Source of the DNA: Anagrus nilaparvatae
Lineage: Eukaryota > Arthropoda > Insecta > Hymenoptera > Mymaridae
Reading direction: 5' to 3'
NCBI GenBank assembly: GCA_022575985.1
Contig: JAKSXM010000137.1
Location: forward strand, 21,718,001 to 21,782,000
Length of the DNA: 64,000 bases
Below the pieces are notes generated by a model that was not told the origin of the DNA, ran no database searches, and worked only from the letters and a program-made list of their open reading frames with translations. A program made the position numbers and the translations under genes. Of the stretch, positions 59,216 to 64,000 are shown piece by piece. Positions within the stretch are counted from its first letter, which is position 1. The number at the start of each line of letters is the position of its first letter.

Positions 59216-60092
59216 CACTGGAACCTCGATTATCCGGACTAGGTGAGACTAACCCCGATCCGGATATCTGAAAATCCGGTTAATACAGAAAAATTAAAAA
59301 ATTTTCCCATAAAATAAAAAAAATGGTAAACAATTGATATGTATATCGATCTCAAATTAAATTACGACTAAAACCAAAAAACGTAAGATTTAAAACTAAA
59401 TCCTGCAAATAAAAAAACGTTAAGAAGGTTGAAAAAAAAAGTATGTACATTAAATTCTTTTTAATAAAAATAACAAAATACTTCTCACTTTCCAGATAAA
59501 CCATAAAAATAATTTTAAAAAAATTTTATATGATTTACTATAACTAGCAGTTGTGTTTAAGAATAATGAGAATCGATATAAAAAAAAATAAAAAAATATT
59601 ACTCAGAATTAAAATATTTAAATATGTTGATCGTAAAACATTAGGTCATTTAATTGTATACATTTAAAAGAAGTCACTGCGAAAAAAAATATTAAAAACA
59701 AACAATCAAATAAAAGTTTAGGCAAAATTCTTTACTCATATAAAATAAAAAAAATTAATAGAATGATTTTATGATAGATTTATACCCATCTATGAGAATA
59801 ATGAAATATCCGGTAATAAAGTCATAAAGTTTAGTAAAAAGTAAAAAAAATTATTATTGTATCTTAATATAATAATTGTTATTGAAATTTTTGTTTGAAT
59901 AAAATTATAATATCTTTTTAAAAAAGGCCGCCAGCGAAGGTATACCTATAATTTTAGCAATGCTTCTTATTGTGTGTTAAAAATAACTTTTACATAAATT
60001 GAAAAAAAATCAATTTTGTTTTATGACCAAAATGCCAATCCGGTTGATCCAAAATCCGTATAATTGAGGTCCGGATAATCGAGGTTCCAGTG
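59216..60092. mobile_element. pogo/Tigger-like non-autonomous element, 877 bp
   Basis: Both ends read CACTGGAACCTCGATTATCC inwards, followed by GGA. TA is present on each side (59214-59215 and 60093-60094). This terminal sequence and the TA target are characteristic of pogo/Tigger-type elements of the Tc1/mariner superfamily. Secondary inner repeats around ATCCGGTT also pair. The interior is AT-rich without a transposase frame. Confidence 0.8.
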
Positions 60093-60474
60093 TAGACAAA
60101 AAATATCTTAACTACCATATTAATGCAAAAGTTTCGATACTACGTACATCGGGATCACTAGCACGAGAACCCAGCGAAGCCAGAAACAATCTTTGAATTA
60201 TCAAACAAAGAATTAAATTTGCTGGATTTACTCATATAGAGTAACTTCAATATAATAATATTGTCTTTTTAATGATAAAAAGATCATTAAAAGTGTGTTA
60301 AGTAACACGGGATTTTTTTTTAATAACTATAATTAAATGTGATGGCATATTTTGCATTCAAAAAGTGCCATTTTAAATAAATAAAAATAAGTTTCAAAAA
60401 GGAATTCGATATATATCTCTACATACAGTGGTTCATTTGAGAAATACATTAAAACAATGCAGTGGTGTGGCAGT

Positions 60475-60560
60475 GCAGTTGTAATTGTTTATTAGGTAAC
60501 CTTTATCAACAGCCCCTTGTGGGCTCTAGTATGGAGGATAAATAAATACAATACAATATT
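60475..60560 (+). mobile_element. Possible non-LTR retroposon 3' end
   Basis: CCCCTTGTGGGCTCTAGTAT followed by GGAGGATAAATAAATACAAT and a short ACAAT-repeat tail resembles the 3' ends of insect non-LTR retrotransposons or SINEs. No upstream coding sequence is present. Confidence 0.35.
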
Positions 60561-61837
60561 ATTGCATTCAATTTTTATAAAGTATGCTAATAAAAATTTG
60601 ACCTTTGGTTTTAATTTTGTAGCAAAAACTACCAAAAAATAAAATATACATATCAGGTTTAGCGTACCTCCACTATTTTATCATTTCACTAATCTTTTAC
60701 CCAAATCATACTTTTTTTTTTATTTGCGTACACGGTAACATCATAAAGAGAAAATATATTTACCAAGTTTTTTGTGGTTCATGAGTCCGAACTTTTACTC
60801 TAGCAATATATACACATAAAAAATACATTTAGATTAAAATACTAACTGTGTTTGACTTTTTTATACGAGTAACCAATCCATGCGAAATAATTTTAACAGA
60901 CATCCTTATATTAAAAACTCTAGTATTTTCTTTTATATTGTCATTCTGTTAAAATATTCAAAAAACAAAAATTATTCGTCACAAGAAACATACATAAATC
61001 ATAAAATTAAATTAAATTAATAATTACTTATATTCTTTGTTTACTTTTATTAACAGAATCTTATTTAAATATGCATAAATTTTTTTTTACAAAAAGCATC
61101 CTGAAAGTTTTTGTTTTTTTGATTTTACTTTTAAAATATACAAAAAAATATTATAATATAAACATGAAAGGAAATTAATTTTAATATTTTATATATTTTA
61201 CTTTCACCATAGTGAGATAATTGAAATTGCCATTATAAACAAGTTCTTGTATATTCAAAAAAAAAGAGTTCGTTATTTTTATACGATAATAACAACAAAT
61301 TCACTTATTTAACATAAATATAAGGAAAAACAAAAAAATAATAATAATAAAAATAATAATGTATTCAACTTTTAATTAAAATATACTATTATGTTTTATA
61401 CATGTATATTTATTATTTATTTACAAAGCATCAATTTAAAGCTACTTTGTTTTATTTTGTTTTTCGTTTTTATATCAAAATTAACTAGTACTTTAATAAT
61501 ATCAAATTAAAAAAATTTTATTATGAATATATTAGTCTTGTTATTGCTATAAATATATAGTTGGTTTTGGAGTTGTCAGGAGATGGAGGCAATCGATAAA
61601 ATTATTGGGTCTCAAGTATTTGATTTGGTTTCATTGAAATAATTATCTTTAAAATCTGGATGGGATGCAGTTTTTTCTCCTGAAATTTTGTCTCCCAGAA
61701 ATTTGTTTCTTTAGTAAAATTACGTATTATTATTAAAAAACTATTAATAAATGAGCGCTTTACCCTTAAATCAGCAAAATCTACCCTCAAAAAGGTGTAT
61801 TTTTTATTACTCGCATTTTAAGTCTCCAGATTTAGTG

Positions 61838-62053
61838 CAGATAGGTTTTTTGGGTCGTTGTTCACGAATTTTGATGTCCTGGCTATTAGTAATTTGTGCT
61901 TCACCCTTAAATTAGTAAAAACTACCACTAATAGGGGTATTTTTTATGCATTCACTTTTCAGGGGTGGTTTTTACTAATTTAAGGGTGAAGTTCCAACTT
62001 TTCATAGTTAAGATGCCAAAACTCATAATCAGAGACCTAAAAAACCTATCTGG
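61838..62053. mobile_element. Inverted-repeat element, about 215 bp
   Basis: CAGATAGGTTTTTTGGGTC at the left pairs with CAGATAGGTTTTTTAGGTC on the minus strand at the right. CTTCACCCTTAAATTAGTAA occurs inverted in both arms. A further related half-unit lies at about 61755-61810. Confidence 0.7.
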
Positions 62054-62301
62054 CCGAAAGACCTAAATCAATATTTTTAAAATAACAGAAAATCTAATAT
62101 ACTCCTTATTTTGTGAATGAAAGTGAATATAATTTAATATTCATATATTTTCCCACGTGATACAAATAAAAAACGTAATATAATTTAAAAAATAAACAAG
62201 ATTCGGAAATAAAGTATAAGATTGTTACAAATAATAATCTACTCAAATCAACTTGTTTATTGAATTAAATAAACTTTTTAAACGTGGGAGAACATAACAT
62301 A

Positions 62302-63684
62302 CTATCGATCAAAAAAAGATGTGGACCTCTCGTATTTTTGAAATATTTTCCAGAAAAATGGTCCCAGAATGTTCGGGTGAAAAAAAATCTGTTGACAAAT
62401 TATCCTTCAATCTCTGTGAAAAATTTTATGATTGTAACTTTATTAGGAGGGGAGGAACAGCAATAAATGCATCAAAAAAGTAAGAAAAAATTTTTTTTAT
62501 TTTTTATGCCGTTTTTAAACGTTTAATTGGTGCATTAAAAATTATTTTAAATTAACCAAATTTTAACTGCAGATTCTTTAACCCCTTAACTTCAGGGGAG
62601 CGTTGGAATTTTCAAAAAATATTAACAAATAAATTGTTTATAACAATTTAAGCTAAAATCGCTTCTGCTTATCGTAGAAACGTAATTCTTTTTCTAAATG
62701 ACAGGTAATCATGCCTGGATTACAATTTTAGAATTTGGTCAACGTCAGAATATTGGTTTGATAACAGTATTTAAAAAACGAGTGAATTTTTTTGAATAGA
62801 ATGCTAATAAATAAGCCCCATTGTTCATTAATAACCTGAAGAATAAAAAAATTTATGATCTAAGCACCCGTAGATATCCTTGAATTTTTTTACGAATTAG
62901 GGTAAGCGTAACAGATATGGAACCTGCAACATCGTCAGGAAAAACCCAGGGAAAACTTCTATTTAAGCAAGATTTAAGGCATATATGTCCTTTTCAGAGT
63001 TCTCTTGTCAAATTAAGGTCTTAATTTATATTAAAAATGCGTTTGTCTTGATCATAATATGTATTCAATAATGCCTACGCTTACCTTGTTTCTTTAAAAA
63101 ATATAAAGATATTTGCAGGTGTTTAGGTCATAAACTTTTTTATTCATCAGGTTATTAATGAACAATGGGGCTTATTTATTAGCATTCTATTCATAAAAAT
63201 TCACTCTTTTTTTGGATACTGTTATCAAACCAATATTCTGATGTTGAACAAATTCTAAAATTGTAATCCAGGCATGATTACCTGTCATTTAGAAAAAGAA
63301 TTACGTTTCTACGATAAGCAGAAGCGATTTTAGCTGAAATTGTTATAAACAATTTATTTGTTAATATTTTTTGAAAATTCCAACGCTCCCCTGAAGTTAA
63401 GGGGTTAAAGAACCTGCAGTTAAAATTTGGTTAATTTAAAATAATTTTTAATGCACCAATTAAACGTTTAAAAACGGCATAAAAAATAAAAAAAATTTTT
63501 TCTTACTTTTTTGATGCATTTATTGCTGTTCCTCCCCTCCTAATAAAGTTACAATCATAAAATTTTTCACAGAGATTGAAGGATGATTTGTCAACAGATT
63601 TTTTTTCACCCGAACATTCTGGGACCATTTTTCTGGAAAATATTTCAAAAATTCGAGAGGTCCACATCTTTTTTTGATCGATAG
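62302..63684. mobile_element. Young foldback element C, 1383 bp
   Basis: Arms of about 610 bp are inverted and nearly identical for their outer 560 bp, beginning CTATCGATCAAAAAAAGATG at both ends. The inner 50 bp is more diverged, and the loop is about 160 bp. TA flanks both sides (62300-62301 and 63685-63686). Short open frames in the two arms encode the same peptide only because the arms are copies. No transposase was found. Confidence 0.85.
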
Positions 63685-64000
63685 TACTTGTATAGAAAAA
63701 TATCAAGTCTGTATTTTTTTTTTTTTCATTATCAAGGCCGTATGTCAGTTATATAGTGCATTAACACCTTCAAAAGAATTTTTCAAGATGTTAACTTTAC
63801 TTATATACGAGCATAATTTAAATACAGTTTAACAAGTAAAAGTGAAAGAGCATAAAAAACTTCTATATGAGTTTTTTCATGTTAACAAATTGAATCATTT
63901 TTTTTTTTATTTAATAAAAGTATTTTTAAAGCAAAATTAGGTATAAAGCTGAGTATATATATTTTAAAAATTTTGGTTTTTAAAAGCAGTTATATATTAA

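Larger units (their letters stand above)
57472..64000. other. 5' flank of gene 4, non-coding
   Basis: No coding exon recognised. It contains a TA microsatellite, a short inverted motif (59026-59100), a pogo-like element, a possible retroposon tail, an inverted-repeat element and a young foldback element, listed separately. Confidence 0.6.

Noticed and set aside
62284..63706. Two small open frames (62284-62466 plus, 63503-63706 minus) encoding nearly the same peptide
   Set aside because: They are mirror images because they lie in the two arms of foldback element C. The composition is not protein-like and there is no start context or splice support.
1..64000. CRISPR arrays, tRNA, rRNA, riboswitches, viral or transposase coding genes
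   Set aside because: No regularly spaced repeat-spacer pattern, no cloverleaf-like tRNA sequence, no conserved rRNA blocks and no long transposon or viral frames were found in a read of both strands.

Overview
The window is very AT-rich nuclear DNA (A+T roughly three quarters or more by eye) from an animal, most probably an insect. Genes are sparse and have phase-controlled spliceosomal introns, TATA-box promoters, proteins rich in Q, N, Y, P and S, and a background full of miniature inverted-repeat transposons, foldback elements and AT microsatellites. The species cannot be named from the sequence. There are no bacterial operons, no tRNA or rRNA genes, no CRISPR array and no transposase or reverse-transcriptase reading frame.

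Four protein-coding genes can be supported, all on the minus strand: gene 1 (coding 3384-13004), gene 2 (18792-26563), gene 3 (45123-46725) and gene 4 (55980-57339). In each, the longest open frame starts inside a hydrophobic stretch and opens at a splice acceptor. A tiny upstream exon (10, 1, 5 and 4 codons respectively) supplies the ATG, and the joined product begins with a credible signal peptide. All four first introns are phase 0, and each gene has a TATA-like box about 105-215 bp upstream of its ATG. The mature products (about 430-600 residues as precursors) are low-complexity secreted proteins with no domain I recognise. A short first exon that splits the signal peptide is common in insect cuticle-protein genes, so a cuticular or other extracellular-matrix role is a reasonable inference. 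No Rebers-Riddiford or other named cuticle motif was seen.

Layout: 1-3.4 kb is the 3' flank of gene 1 with two micro-MITEs. 3.4-13.2 kb is gene 1, with a 7.8 kb first intron holding MITEs and a GC-rich patch. 13.2-18.8 kb is intergenic with a 1 kb foldback element. 18.6-26.7 kb is gene 2 (six coding exons), whose introns 3 and 4 are mostly inverted-repeat elements. 26.7-45.1 kb is a large gene-poor, repeat-rich stretch (tandem 310-bp repeats, Harbinger-like, piggyBac-like and TA-target MITEs, and a dispersed family with GGCGAAAA motifs). 45.1-46.9 kb is gene 3, 46.9-56.0 kb is intergenic, 56.0-57.5 kb is gene 4, and 57.5-64 kb is intergenic with a pogo/Tigger-like element and a young 1.4 kb foldback element.

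The four genes look like a co-oriented cluster of fast-evolving secreted proteins, possibly descended from one ancestor or sharing regulation. This rests on shared gene architecture and a few short motifs rather than on clear sequence similarity.
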